Of a stretch of 64,000 nt of DNA, positions 28,665 through 40,049 are shown piece after piece (positions within the stretch are counted from its first letter, which is position 1; each line of letters opens with the position of its first letter). Position numbers and translations under genes: made by a program. The notes below the pieces were generated by a model, which worked only from the letters and a program-made list of their open reading frames with translations, was not told the origin of the DNA and made no database searches. Source of the stretch: Comamonas granuli NBRC 101663 (lineage in GTDB: Bacteria; Pseudomonadota; Gammaproteobacteria; Burkholderiales; Burkholderiaceae_C). Where the stretch lies: assembly GCF_000739995.1 (NCBI RefSeq), contig NZ_BBJX01000002.1:186001-250000 (forward strand), given 5' to 3'.

Positions 28665-30356
28665 ATGGCTGTGCATCCCTCCTCCCCGCCCTCCGTGCCG
28701 GCCAGCGAGCGCATCGCGCGGCTGCGCCAGGCCTATCTGGCGCAACTGCCCGAGCGCCTGGCCCAGGCGCAGGCCTTGTGCGCCCGCCTGGCCGCCGCAC
28801 CCGCAGACCGGTCCGTGGCCGTGGACCTGCACCGCCTGCTGCACAGCCTCAAGGGCACGGGCCGCTCCTTCGGCTTTGCCGAGCTCGGCACCTGTGCGGC
28901 GCAGGGCGAGGACCTGCTGCAGCCCTGGGTCGATGAACCCGCCCAGGCCTTGCCCGAAGGCTGGCTCGCCAGCCTGCAGCACAGCCTGCAGCGGCTGCAG
29001 GCCGTGGCCGATGGCCTGGCCGCCCTGCAGGGTGGCGCCGTCGCCAGCGGCGTGCCGGGGTTCGCGCTGCCGCAGGCGCAGCGCCAGGGGGCCCGCTCCG
29101 GCGGACGCGTGGTGTACGTCTGTGACGACGAACCCTTCGTGCTCGAGCAGCTCGCGGCGCAGCTCGCCTGCTTCGGCTACGAGGCGGAGTGCTTCACCGA
29201 GCCCGGCGCGCTGCACGATGCGGTGCTTGCCCGCCGCCCCGATGCAGTCATCATGGACATCCACTTCCCGCAGGGCCACAGCGCCGGCATCGAGGTGCTG
29301 CTCGCCCTGAGCGAGGAGACCGGCGCGCCCGTGCCGGCCATCTTCCTGTCCTCGCGCAGCGACTTTGCCGCCCGCCTGGGCGCGGTGCGCGCCGGGGGGC
29401 AGGCCTACTTCGTCAAGCCGGTACGCGCCAACGAGCTGGTCGCCGCGCTCGACGAGCTCACGCGCCAGCAGGTCCACGAGCCCTACCGCGTGCTCATCGT
29501 CGATGACGAGCCCGAGATCGCGCACTATCACGCCATCCTGCTGCAGGAGGCCGGCATGGTCACCTGCGAAGTCCATGACCCGCGCCAGGCGCTGGAGGTG
29601 CTGGCCGCGTTCCGGCCCGACATCGTGCTCATGGACATGTACATGCCCCATTGCAACGGCCGGGAGGTCGCGCGCATCATCCGCCAGGAGCCCCACCACG
29701 TCGGCCTGCCCATCGTCTACCTGACCTCCGAGACCGACCGCGAGAAACTGTTCTCCGCCATGCGCATCGGCGCCGAGGGCTTTCTCACCAAGCCCGTGGT
29801 GCACAACGAACTCATTGCCGCCGTGGTGATCCGCGCCGAGCGCATGCGCACCCTGCGCGCGCTCATGGCGCGCGACAGCCTCACCGGCCTGTTCAACCAC
29901 ACCATGACCACGCAGATGCTGGAAAACGCCATCGCGCGTGCGCGGCGCGACGGCGGCCGCCTGAGCTTCGCCATGATCGACATCGACGGCTTCAAGGCCG
30001 TCAACGACACCTACGGCCACCCTGCGGGCGACCAGGTGCTGCTGGCGCTGGCGCGCGTGCTCCAGCAGCGCCTGCGCAGCACCGACACCGTGGGCCGCTA
30101 TGGCGGCGAGGAGTTCGCCGTCATCCTGCAGGACGAAGACCTCGCGCAGGCCGCCCACCTGATCGACACCCTGCGCCAGGACTTCGCGCGCGTGAGCTTT
30201 CACTGCGCAGACCAGGAGTTCCATTGCAGCTTCAGCGCCGGCGTCGCCACCTTCCCGCGCCACCAGAGCTTCGAGCACCTGCGCGAGGCGGCGGACCGCG
30301 CCCTCTACGAAGCCAAGCGCCGCGGGCGCAACTGCGTGGTCGCCGATGGACCGTGA
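28665..30356 (+). CDS. Hpt-REC-REC-GGDEF diguanylate cyclase (pathway output)
   Basis: 563 residues. An N-terminal histidine phosphotransfer domain (His60 in RLLHSLKGTGRSFGF) precedes two receivers: REC1 about 145-265 (Asp in AVIMDIHFPQG) and REC2 about 278-395 (VLIVDDEPEIAHYH, Asp in IVLMDMYMPHCNG). The C-terminal cyclase domain (about 400-560) has an intact RYGGEEFAVIL with an RSTD I-site four residues before, so it should make c-di-GMP and be product-inhibited. WspR, the corresponding output protein in Pseudomonas, is simply REC-GGDEF; here an Hpt and a second REC are added, which suggests a phosphorelay with the CheA receiver. Confidence 0.93.
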   Translation: MAVHPSSPPSVPASERIARLRQAYLAQLPERLAQAQALCARLAAAPADRSVAVDLHRLLHSLKGTGRSFGFAELGTCAAQGEDLLQPWVDEPAQALPEGWLASLQHSLQRLQAVADGLAALQGGAVASGVPGFALPQAQRQGARSGGRVVYVCDDEPFVLEQLAAQLACFGYEAECFTEPGALHDAVLARRPDAVIMDIHFPQGHSAGIEVLLALSEETGAPVPAIFLSSRSDFAARLGAVRAGGQAYFVKPVRANELVAALDELTRQQVHEPYRVLIVDDEPEIAHYHAILLQEAGMVTCEVHDPRQALEVLAAFRPDIVLMDMYMPHCNGREVARIIRQEPHHVGLPIVYLTSETDREKLFSAMRIGAEGFLTKPVVHNELIAAVVIRAERMRTLRALMARDSLTGLFNHTMTTQMLENAIARARRDGGRLSFAMIDIDGFKAVNDTYGHPAGDQVLLALARVLQQRLRSTDTVGRYGGEEFAVILQDEDLAQAAHLIDTLRQDFARVSFHCADQEFHCSFSAGVATFPRHQSFEHLREAADRALYEAKRRGRNCVVADGP

Positions 30357-30366
30357 AGGAGCCGCG

Positions 30367-30879
30367 ATGAGCGAACCCACCCTCGATCACATCCTGAGCC
30401 AGCGCCACGAGGCGCGCCGCGAGGTCGTCAACGTGGACGAGCCCATGGTCAAGCTCGTCATCTTCGCGCTGGGGGACGCCTGGTTCGCCTTCCACGGCAC
30501 CGGCATCCGCGAGATCCTGGCCGAAGCCGTGGTGCACTTCGTGCCCGGCTGCCCGCCTTCGCTCGAAGGCGTGATCAATGTGCGCGGCGACATCGAATCC
30601 GTCATCCGCCTGCACGACATCCTGCGCCTGCCGCCCACCGCTGGCGCGCCGGGCGGCGCCATCATGCTGGGCCGTGGCGGCGGCATCCAGAGCGGCATCC
30701 GCGCCGATCGCATCATCGACGTCGTCGATCTGGCGCACAGCGCCATCCAGCCGCCCCCGGCCACCCTGGCCGAGCACCTGCGCCCCGTGGTGCTGGGCGT
30801 GGCGCATTTCCAGGACCGGCCCGTGACGGTGCTCGACCTCGACCGCCTGTTCGCGGACTACGCCAGCGGCCTGGGATGA
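30367..30879 (+). CDS. cheW: CheW-type coupling protein
   Basis: 170 residues. The CheW fold is recognised by KLVIFALGDAWFAFHGTGIREIL, the conserved EGVINVRGDIESVIRLHDIL and RADRIIDVVDL. It bridges the MCP signalling tip and the CheA kinase. The gene begins 10 bases after the cyclase gene, and its stop overlaps the start of a second CheW-like gene (ATGA), so both coupling proteins are made together, as WspB and WspD are. Confidence 0.92.
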   Translation: MSEPTLDHILSQRHEARREVVNVDEPMVKLVIFALGDAWFAFHGTGIREILAEAVVHFVPGCPPSLEGVINVRGDIESVIRLHDILRLPPTAGAPGGAIMLGRGGGIQSGIRADRIIDVVDLAHSAIQPPPATLAEHLRPVVLGVAHFQDRPVTVLDLDRLFADYASGLG

Positions 30880-31349
30880 GCGACGCACGGCTGCCTGCCG
30901 CCGCAGGCGAGGACCTGGCCCTGGACGTGGTGCGCTTTCGCTGTGGCACCTGGAGCTTGGCCATCGAGGCGCGCCATGTGCGCGGCGCCAGCAGCGCGCC
31001 GCCCGCCGATGCGGCCGTGGCCATCGAGGCCCTGCTGGGTTGGCCCCCGGCCCCGGCCGGGCCGCGCCAATGCCTGAGCCTGCGGCCGCCGCAGGCCGGC
31101 ACGGCCAGGCCCGTCGCCGTGGACGGCCCGGTGGAACTGCTGCCGCTGGCGGCCGCGCACATCCATGCCCTGCCGCCGCTGCTGGCCGCGCGCTGCCAAC
31201 TACGCGGCCTGCGCGCCCTCGCCTGGACCGGCCCCCTGAACCAGCCCCCCCTGCTGCTGCTCGATGCCGCCGCCCTGCTGGCGGCTGCGCCCGCGCAGCC
31301 GCTTACTCCGCCTGCGGGCGCGGCGGCACAGGGTACTTCTGCGCATTGA
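30876..31349 (+). CDS. Divergent CheW-like protein
   Basis: 157 residues, the last gene of the chemosensory operon. The beginning (LDVVRFRCGTWSLAIEARHVRGAS) fits the first strands of a CheW domain, and spacing of later beta-strand-like segments is compatible. The diagnostic NLRG-type loop is lost, the middle is Pro/Ala-rich, and the protein is shorter than CheW. Coupled translation with the true CheW suggests a role in the array, perhaps a WspD counterpart or a decaying copy. Its last 47 bases overlap the end of the convergent pyrophosphohydrolase gene. Confidence 0.7.
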   Translation: MSDARLPAAAGEDLALDVVRFRCGTWSLAIEARHVRGASSAPPADAAVAIEALLGWPPAPAGPRQCLSLRPPQAGTARPVAVDGPVELLPLAAAHIHALPPLLAARCQLRGLRALAWTGPLNQPPLLLLDAAALLAAAPAQPLTPPAGAAAQGTSAH

Positions 31350-31656
31350 GCGCCATCTTGGCGCGGGCGGCTTCCAGCAGGTCGATGTCCAGCACCGTAG
31401 CGAGCTGCACCAGGTAGAGCAGCACATCGGCCATCTCGTGCGCCACGGCCTGCTTCTGCGCAGGGTCGAGTTGGCGGCTCTGGTCCTCGGTCAGCCACTG
31501 GAAATGCTCCAGCAGCTCCCCGGCCTCCACGATCAGCGCCGAGGCCAGGTTCTTGGGCGAGTGGTACGGCCCCCAGGCGCGGGCGTCGGCAAACTGCTGC
31601 AGGGCGTGGGCGAGGTGGTGCAGGGGGTCGTCGGTGGATGTGGCAGCAGGTGTCAT
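31303..31656 (-). CDS. MazG-like nucleotide pyrophosphohydrolase
   Basis: 117 residues from the ATG at 31656; the longer open frame runs into a transposase remnant. All-alpha NTP pyrophosphatase fold: ALIVEAGELLEHFQWL carries the ExxE metal-binding pair, and AHEMADVLLYLVQLA the following ExxD pair. Such proteins (about 110-120 residues) hydrolyse dCTP or other NTPs to the monophosphate plus pyrophosphate as house-cleaning enzymes. Its 3' end overlaps the CheW-like gene by 47 bases tail-to-tail. Confidence 0.88.
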   Translation of the reverse strand: MTPAATSTDDPLHHLAHALQQFADARAWGPYHSPKNLASALIVEAGELLEHFQWLTEDQSRQLDPAQKQAVAHEMADVLLYLVQLATVLDIDLLEAARAKMALNAQKYPVPPRPQAE

Positions 31657-31676
31657 GGGCGGCACTGTAGTGTGTT

Positions 31677-31781
31677 TCAGGAGAGGGCGCGGCCACCCCT
31701 TGCCGCCGCCCAAGCCATAAAGGCGCGGCTGGTGAACTCCGGCCCCTGGTCGGTACGAATGGCCAGCGGATAGCCGCTATC
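31677..31781 (-). pseudogene. Remnant of a DDE transposase (IS3-like orfB), about 35 codons
   Basis: The minus strand reads GYPLAIRTDQGPEFTSRAF followed by MAWAAARG and a stop at 31679-31677. This is the conserved integrase-core stretch around the second catalytic Asp (DxGPEFxS) of IS3-family transposases. Nothing before or after it is recognisable, and the catalytic Glu is missing, so this is a short fossil. It lies between the gyrB terminator and the pyrophosphohydrolase gene. Confidence 0.72.
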
Positions 31782-31787
31782 CAAAGC

Positions 31788-31823
31788 AAAAGACCCATAA
31801 GTTTCTCAACTTATGGGTCTTTT
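31788..31823 (-). terminator. Strong Rho-independent terminator after gyrB
   Basis: Perfect 16-bp stem AAAAGACCCATAAGTT (31788-31803) / AACTTATGGGTCTTTT (31808-31823) with loop TCTC. U-tracts lie on both sides, so it could act in both directions; the gyrB stop is 33 bases away. Confidence 0.9.
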
Positions 31824-31855
31824 TTCTCAGCTTATACGTCTACCTACAACACGCC

Positions 31856-34492
<2,637 letters not shown>

Positions 34493-34509
34493 AAACGCAG
34501 AGACGGGTC

Positions 34510-35616
34510 TCATATGCGCATCGGCATCACGACGTACTTGAAGTGCGCGTTGCCGGGGATGGACATCAGCGCCGAGCTGTTGCCGTCGGCCAGGTCGATC
34601 TTCACCATGTCCTCGCCCATGGTGGACAGGGCGTCGATCAGGTAGCTGACGTTGAAGCCGATCTCGATGGCGTCGCCGCCGTAGTCGATGTCGAGCTCGT
34701 CCACCGCCTCTTCCTGCTCGGCATTGCTGCTGGCCACGCGCAGGCTGCCGGGCTCGATGTTCAGGCGCACGCCCTTGAACTTGTCGCTGGTCATGATGGC
34801 CGTGCGCTGCAGGCTGGCCAGCAGCGGGGCGCGGCCCAGGGTCACGCTGTTGTGGTGGCTCTTGGGGATCACGCGGTTGTAGTCGGGGAACTTGCCCTCG
34901 ACCAGCTTGGTGACGAACTCCATGCCGCCGAAGCGAAAGCGCGCCTGGTTGCTGGCGAACTGGATCTCGATGGCGCCCTCGGCGTCCGAGAGCAGGCGCT
35001 GCAGCTCGATCACGGTCTTGCGCGGCAGGATGACCTCCTGCTTGGGCACATCCACGTCGAGCTCGGCGCTGGTGAACGCCAGGCGGTGGCCGTCGGTGGC
35101 CACGAGCGAGAGCGTGTTGCCCTCGGCCACGAACAGGATGCCGTTGAGGTAGTAGCGGATGTCCTGCACCGCCATGGCAAAGGCCACCTGGCCCAGCAGC
35201 TGCTTGAGCGTCTTCTGCGGCACGCTGAACGCCGGGCCGAAGTTGGCCGCCTCCTGCACCAGCGGAAAGTCGGCCGCCGGCAGGCTGGTGAGCGTGAAGC
35301 GGCTCTTGCCGCCCTTGAGGATGAGCTTGTCCTGGCTGGACTCCAGGCTCACCGTCATGTCCGCCGGCATGGTGCGCAGCACGTCGATGATCTTGCGCGC
35401 GTTCACCGTCGTGGTGAAGTCGCCCACGTCGCCGCCGAGCTCGGCCGTGGTGCGGATCTGCACCTCCAGATCGCTGGTGGTGAACTGCAGCGCATTGCCC
35501 GTCTTGCGGATCAGCACGTTGGCCAGGATGGGCACCGTGTGGCGCCGCTCGACGATGCCGGAGACCGATTGCAGTACCGCGAGAACCTTGTCTTGTGTTG
35601 CCTTCAGGACGATCAT
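34510..35616 (-). CDS. dnaN: DNA polymerase III beta subunit (sliding clamp)
   Basis: 368 residues from the ATG at 35616 ([18 protein letters not shown]). The three clamp domains are present: [26 protein letters not shown] and the C-terminal NPxx-like end [11 protein letters not shown]. The ring dimer tethers polymerase III to DNA. It follows dnaA by 68 bases on the same strand, the ancestral dnaA-dnaN-gyrB arrangement near the origin (recF is absent here, as usual in this group). Upstream in-frame extension would run through dnaA and is rejected. Confidence 0.98.
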   Translation of the reverse strand: MIVLKATQDKVLAVLQSVSGIVERRHTVPILANVLIRKTGNALQFTTSDLEVQIRTTAELGGDVGDFTTTVNARKIIDVLRTMPADMTVSLESSQDKLILKGGKSRFTLTSLPAADFPLVQEAANFGPAFSVPQKTLKQLLGQVAFAMAVQDIRYYLNGILFVAEGNTLSLVATDGHRLAFTSAELDVDVPKQEVILPRKTVIELQRLLSDAEGAIEIQFASNQARFRFGGMEFVTKLVEGKFPDYNRVIPKSHHNSVTLGRAPLLASLQRTAIMTSDKFKGVRLNIEPGSLRVASSNAEQEEAVDELDIDYGGDAIEIGFNVSYLIDALSTMGEDMVKIDLADGNSSALMSIPGNAHFKYVVMPMRI

Positions 35617-35684
35617 GTCAACCTCTGGTGGTGGGGTGGGCGTGGTGTGCAGCCCGCCATTGTGCCTTGCGCGCAAGGCAGTTA

Positions 35685-37106
35685 TCAGCCCTTGAGCGTC
35701 TGCTCCAGCACGTGCAGCTGCTGGTTGAGCTCGGTGAGCTGCTGGCGCTCGCCGGAGATCTTGCGCACCGCGTGCAGCACCGTGGTGTGGTCGCGCCCGC
35801 CAAAGAGCTCGCCGATCTCGGGCAGGCTCTTCTGCGTGAGTTCCTTGGCCAGGTACATGGCGATCTGGCGCGGCCGCGCAATGCTGGCCGGGCGCTTCTT
35901 GCTGTACATGTCGGCGACCTTGATCTTGTAATAGTCGGCCACCGTCTTCTGGATGTTCTCCACGCTGATCTGGCGGTTCTGGATGGACAGCAGGTCGCGC
36001 AGCGCCTCGCGCGCCAGTTGGATGGAGACCTCCTTCTGGTTGAAGCGGCTGTAGGCCAGGATCTTGCGCAGCGCGCCTTCGAGCTCGCGCACGTTCGAGC
36101 GCACGTTCTTGGCGACGAAGAAAGCCACTTCCTCGGGCATCTCGGCGCCTTCGGCGTGCGCCTTGTTGATCAGGATGGCCACGCGCATCTCCAGCTCGGG
36201 CGGCTCGATGGCCACCGTCAGCCCCGAGTCGAAGCGCGAGACCAGGCGCTCGTGGATGTCCGTCAGGCCCTTGGGGTAGGTGTCCGAGGTCATCACGATG
36301 TGGCTCTTCTTGGCCAGCAGGGCCTCGAAGGCGTTGAAGAACTCTTCCTGCGTGCGGTCCTTGTTGGCGAAGAACTGCACATCGTCGATGAGCAGCAGGT
36401 CCAGCGAGTGGTAGCGCTGCTTGAATTCGTCGAAGGTCTTGCGCTGATAGGATTTGACCACATCCGAAACAAATTGCTCGGCGTGGATGTAGAGAACTTT
36501 GGCGTCGGGCCGGTCCTGCAGCAGCTTGTTGCCCACAGCGTGCACCAGGTGCGTCTTGCCCAGGCCCACACCGCCGTAGATGAACAGCGGGTTGTACATG
36601 TGGCCCGGCGTGCTGGCCACGTGCATGGCGGCCGCGCGCGCCATGCGGTTGGCCGAGCCCTCCACCAGCGTCTCGAAGGTGAGCGCCGGGTTGAGCCGGC
36701 TGCGCAGCGGCTCGGGCACGCCCTCGTCGGCCGGGGGCGCGGGGGCGGCACTGGGCTGGACCGGGGATGCGGTCTGCAGGCTGTGCTGAACGTGAGTACG
36801 GGCAACGGCTTGCCGCTGAGCGAGCACTAACTCCAATGCCACCGGCTGGCCGTAGATGGACTCCAGGGTCGCGGCAATGCGGCCCGCGTACTGGGCGCGG
36901 ATCCAGTCGAGCGTGAAGCGGTTGGCCACCTGCAGCGTGACGCGGGAGAAGTCCTCGGACACCTGCGCCGCCAGGGGGCGGATCCAGGTGTTGAACTGCT
37001 GCGTGGGCAGGTCCTGGGCGAGCTGCTCGGTGCAGGCCTGCCACAGGGCCTGGCCGGCCTCGGGCGGCGCTGCGTCGGGATACGGGGGGGTGGGTTCCTC
37101 GGTCAT
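35685..37106 (-). CDS. dnaA: Chromosomal replication initiator DnaA
   Basis: 473 residues from the ATG at 37106 ([19 protein letters not shown]). Domain I includes [25 protein letters not shown]; domain II is a Pro/Ala linker about 105-135; domain III has Walker [17 protein letters not shown], Walker [14 protein letters not shown] and sensor SDTYPKGL; domain IV ends with the helix-turn-helix signature [19 protein letters not shown] start 33 bases upstream would add 11 residues but has no family support. The gene diverges from rpmH across a region carrying DnaA boxes. Confidence 0.98.
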   Translation of the reverse strand: MTEEPTPPYPDAAPPEAGQALWQACTEQLAQDLPTQQFNTWIRPLAAQVSEDFSRVTLQVANRFTLDWIRAQYAGRIAATLESIYGQPVALELVLAQRQAVARTHVQHSLQTASPVQPSAAPAPPADEGVPEPLRSRLNPALTFETLVEGSANRMARAAAMHVASTPGHMYNPLFIYGGVGLGKTHLVHAVGNKLLQDRPDAKVLYIHAEQFVSDVVKSYQRKTFDEFKQRYHSLDLLLIDDVQFFANKDRTQEEFFNAFEALLAKKSHIVMTSDTYPKGLTDIHERLVSRFDSGLTVAIEPPELEMRVAILINKAHAEGAEMPEEVAFFVAKNVRSNVRELEGALRKILAYSRFNQKEVSIQLAREALRDLLSIQNRQISVENIQKTVADYYKIKVADMYSKKRPASIARPRQIAMYLAKELTQKSLPEIGELFGGRDHTTVLHAVRKISGERQQLTELNQQLHVLEQTLKG

Positions 37107-37246
37107 GGCAGGGATTCTTGTTGTGGATAGGAGGAACAATGCAAGGCTGCGGATTGTAGCTTGTCAAAAAGTTATCCACACTCCGGGATCACCCCGTTGC
37201 GCCTGTGGTGCCGGGGCGCGCCGGACGGGTTTTTGCGCGCCGGGCA
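37107..37246. other. dnaA upstream region with DnaA boxes; candidate oriC or dnaA autoregulatory region
   Basis: A perfect DnaA box TTATCCACA lies at 37172-37180 (plus) and a one-mismatch box TGTGGATAG at 37122-37130 (minus orientation), flanking the AT-richest part of the gap (37131-37180). The dnaA promoter must also lie here. Only two boxes are clear, fewer than in well-defined origins, so it may only be the autoregulated dnaA promoter. Confidence 0.5.
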
Positions 37247-37275
37247 TTGCCTGCGGTCGCCAAGCCTGCGATAAT
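37247..37275 (+). promoter_or_regulatory. Sigma-70 promoter of rpmH
   Basis: -35 TTGCCT (37247-37252), 17-base spacer, -10 GATAAT (37270-37275). Transcription would begin near 37282, giving a leader of about 118 bases before rpmH. This is the best promoter match in the window. Confidence 0.75.
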
Positions 37276-37399
37276 CCGCCGTTTCCCTGAAACCATTTCA
37301 GGCGATCAACCCTGCGCGGCCCATCCTGCCGTGGCGCGGCGCCACTTTGTGCTGCTGCGCCGCCCGGGCGCGCAGACCCGAACCCCTGGAGAACTTCCC

Positions 37400-37534
37400 A
37401 TGAAACGCACTTACCAGCCTTCCAAGACGCGCCGCGCCCGCACCCACGGTTTCCTGGTGCGCATGAAGACCCGCGGCGGCCGCGCCGTGATCAACGCCCG
37501 CCGCGCCAAGGGCCGCAAGCGCCTGGCCGTCTGA
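37400..37534 (+). CDS. rpmH: 50S ribosomal protein L34
   Basis: 44 residues, [18 protein letters not shown] through GRKRLAV, the universally conserved L34 sequence, rich in Arg and Lys. TGGAGAA lies upstream at the right spacing. It binds 23S rRNA in the large subunit. It heads the conserved rpmH-rnpA-yidD-yidC-mnmE cluster and diverges from dnaA. Confidence 0.98.
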   Translation: MKRTYQPSKTRRARTHGFLVRMKTRGGRAVINARRAKGRKRLAV

Positions 37535-37592
37535 GGTCTGCCCGCCCCGCGTTGCTGCCTTGCATTCCGAGCCAGGGCAGAGGGCGTCATCG

Positions 37593-38045
37593 ATGCAGCG
37601 GCTGAAAACCCGTCCGCAATTCCAGGCTGCACTGGCCGGGGAGACGGTGGCCCGCACCGCCCATTTTGCGCTGCACCGCCAGGTGCAGGAGGCGCAAGAT
37701 GGCGCGTGCGTGGTGCCTGCGGACCGCGCGCACAAGCCCCTGTTCGCCGTCCAGGACGTCTGGCTGGGCGCCATGGTGCCCAAGCGCTGGGCGCGCCGGG
37801 CCGTCACGCGCAATGCGCTCAAGCGCCAGATCTACGGTATGGCGCAAGCCCATGCCGCCGGCCTGCCGGCCGTGGCGCATGTCGTGCGCCTGCGCGCCGC
37901 CTTTGACCGGCGGCAGTACCCGAGCGCCTGGTCCGATGCCCTGCGCTTGGCGGTGCGCGCCGAACTGGAGCAGTTGTTCGGGCGCGCCTGCCGCGCTGCG
38001 CCGCGCCAGGCCGCCACCGCCCCTGCCGAAGGCGCCCGCGCATGA
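37593..38045 (+). CDS. rnpA: Ribonuclease P protein component
   Basis: 150 residues from the ATG at 37593 (MQRLKTRPQFQAAL), longer than the roughly 120 of E. coli because of an Ala-rich tail. The RNase P protein signature is clear: AMVPKRWARRAVTRNALKRQIY, containing the RNR motif that contacts the catalytic RNA. It supports 5' processing of tRNA. It follows rpmH by 58 bases and overlaps yidD by 4 bases, so translation of the two is coupled. Confidence 0.95.
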   Translation: MQRLKTRPQFQAALAGETVARTAHFALHRQVQEAQDGACVVPADRAHKPLFAVQDVWLGAMVPKRWARRAVTRNALKRQIYGMAQAHAAGLPAVAHVVRLRAAFDRRQYPSAWSDALRLAVRAELEQLFGRACRAAPRQAATAPAEGARA

Positions 38046-38335
38046 TGCAGCGCCTGCTCATCCTGCTGGTCAAGGCCTACCGCCTGCTGCTGAGCCCCTG
38101 GCTGGGGTCGAGCTGCCGCTTCGAGCCCACCTGCTCTGCCTACGCCCTGCAGGCGCTGGAGCAGCATGGCGCCGGGCGCGGCGCCTGGCTCACGGCCTGC
38201 CGGCTCGCGCGCTGCCACCCCTGGTGCGCGGGGGGGCTTGACCCGGTGCCGCCGCAGGCGCCGCGCTCCGCGCGGCTGTTTTCCCGCCTGCTGCCGCCCC
38301 CCACCCAACCATCCTCACCAAAGAAGACCCCATGA
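38042..38335 (+). CDS. yidD: Membrane protein insertion efficiency factor YidD
   Basis: 97 residues. LVKAYRLLLSPWLGSSCRFEPTCSAYALQALEQHG and the later CRLARCHPWCAGGLDPVP are the complete YidD signature with its conserved cysteines. A small inner-membrane-associated protein that aids YidC-dependent insertion. The start codon overlaps the rnpA stop, with a second ATG immediately after. The stop overlaps the yidC start by 4 bases. The Pro-rich tail (LLPPPTQPSSPKKTP) is variable in the family. Confidence 0.95.
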   Translation: MMQRLLILLVKAYRLLLSPWLGSSCRFEPTCSAYALQALEQHGAGRGAWLTACRLARCHPWCAGGLDPVPPQAPRSARLFSRLLPPPTQPSSPKKTP

Positions 38336-40026
38336 ACGACATCCGTCGCACCATCCTGTGGGTGGTATTCGGCTTTTCCATGGTCCTGCTGTGGGACAAG
38401 TGGCAACTGCACAACGGCAAGCAGGCCACCTTCTTCCCCTCGCCGGCGCCGGTCACGGCCCAGGCCGATGCGCCTGCGCGCGCGCCCGCGGCGGCCGATG
38501 CCTCCGTTCCCGCGGCCTCGGCGGCCGCAGGCAGCGCGGCGCCGGGCGTGCCGGGGGCGGCGGCTGCGGCCCCGGCCGCACCGCGCGAGCGCTTCGAGGT
38601 GCGCACCGACGTGCTGCACCTGACCTTCGATACCGAGGGCGGCGCCCTGGTGGGTGCCGAGATGCTGCAGATGGCCGACCTGGTGGACAGCAAGAAGCAT
38701 TTCGTGCTGCTGCAGGACGGCACGCCCAACGTCTACGTGGCGCAGACGGGCCTGATCGGCGGCGCCTTCCCCACCCACAAGACCGCCATGACGGCCGCGC
38801 CCGGCCCGCGGAGCCTGGCCGAGGGGCAGAATGAACTGACCGTGCGCTTCGAGTCGCCCGACCTGGGCGGCGTCAAGCTGGTCAAGACCTGGACGCTCAA
38901 GCGCGGCGCCTACGACATCGCCGTGCGGCACGAGATCGTCAACACCGGCACGGCCGCGGTCGAGCCCCGCCTGTACCTGCAGCTCGTGCGCGACGGGCAC
39001 AAGCCCGCGGGCGAGTCCTCGTTCTATTCCACCTTCACCGGCCCGGCGGTCTACACGCAGGACAAGAAGTACCAGAAGATCGAGTTCAAGGCCATTGACG
39101 AGAACAAGGCCGAGTACGTCAAGGAGGCGAGCGATGGCTACGTCGCCATGGTGCAGCACTACTTCGCCAGCGCCTGGCTGCTGCCCGAGGGCGTGCGGCG
39201 CGAGTTCTTCGTGCGCAAGCTCGACGCCCAGCTCTATTCCGTGGGCATGATCGCCACGCTCGAACCCATCGCCGCAGGCGCCAGCAAGGCCGTGGACGCG
39301 CGCCTGTACGTCGGCCCGCAGGTCGAGACCACGCTGGAGAAACTCGCCCCCGGCCTGGAGCTGGTCAAGGACTACGGCTGGCTGACCATCCTGGCCAAGC
39401 CCCTGTACTGGCTGCTCGACCAGTTGCACAAGCTCATCGGCAACTGGGGCTGGTCCATCGTGGCGCTGGTGCTGCTGCTCAAGGTGGCGTTCTACTGGCT
39501 CAACGCCAAGGCCTACGCCAGCATGGCCAAGATGAAGGCCATCAACCCGCGCATCATGGAGATGCGTGAGCGCCTCAAGGACAACCCGCAGCAGATGCAG
39601 CAGGAGATGATGCGCATCTACCGCGAGGAAAAGGTCAACCCCATGGGCGGCTGCCTGCCCATCATGGTGCAGATCCCGGTGTTCATCGCGCTCTACTGGG
39701 TGCTGCTGTCCAGCGTGGAAATGCGCGGCGCCCCCTGGATCGGCTGGGTGCATGACCTCGCGGCGCCCGACCCGTTCTTCATCCTGCCCGTGCTGATGAC
39801 GCTCTCCACCCTGCTGCAGACGGCGCTCAACCCCGCGCCGCCCGACCCCATGCAGGCCAAGATGATGTGGATCATGCCCCTGATGTTCAGCGTGATGTTC
39901 TTCTTCTTCCCGGCCGGCTTGGTGCTGTACTGGCTGACGAACAACCTGCTGTCCATCGCCCAGCAGTGGATCATCAACACCCGCATGGGCGTGCCGCCGC
40001 AGTTCAACCTGCCCAAGTTCAAGTGA
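38332..40026 (+). CDS. yidC: Membrane protein insertase YidC
   Basis: 564 residues. N-terminal TM anchor about 7-22, an Ala/Pro-rich linker 45-85, the periplasmic P1 domain about 90-345, then the insertase core with TM helices: YGWLTILAKPLYWLLDQLHKLIGNWGW, the cytoplasmic hairpin KMKAINPRIMEMRERLKDNPQQMQQEMMRIYREEKVNPMGGCLPIMVQIPVFIALYWVLL and the final FFPAGLVLYWLTNNLLSIAQQWIIN. The hydrophilic-groove arginine region precedes these. It inserts membrane proteins alone or with SecYEG. Its start overlaps yidD. Confidence 0.98.
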   Translation: MNDIRRTILWVVFGFSMVLLWDKWQLHNGKQATFFPSPAPVTAQADAPARAPAAADASVPAASAAAGSAAPGVPGAAAAAPAAPRERFEVRTDVLHLTFDTEGGALVGAEMLQMADLVDSKKHFVLLQDGTPNVYVAQTGLIGGAFPTHKTAMTAAPGPRSLAEGQNELTVRFESPDLGGVKLVKTWTLKRGAYDIAVRHEIVNTGTAAVEPRLYLQLVRDGHKPAGESSFYSTFTGPAVYTQDKKYQKIEFKAIDENKAEYVKEASDGYVAMVQHYFASAWLLPEGVRREFFVRKLDAQLYSVGMIATLEPIAAGASKAVDARLYVGPQVETTLEKLAPGLELVKDYGWLTILAKPLYWLLDQLHKLIGNWGWSIVALVLLLKVAFYWLNAKAYASMAKMKAINPRIMEMRERLKDNPQQMQQEMMRIYREEKVNPMGGCLPIMVQIPVFIALYWVLLSSVEMRGAPWIGWVHDLAAPDPFFILPVLMTLSTLLQTALNPAPPDPMQAKMMWIMPLMFSVMFFFFPAGLVLYWLTNNLLSIAQQWIINTRMGVPPQFNLPKFK

Positions 40027-40049
40027 GCACCCGCGCGGTGCTACTGAAT

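Noticed and set aside
37107-37139. Upstream TTG start adding 11 residues to DnaA
   Set aside because: The added residues [11 protein letters not shown] have no family similarity, and the ATG at 37106 gives a normal N-terminus.
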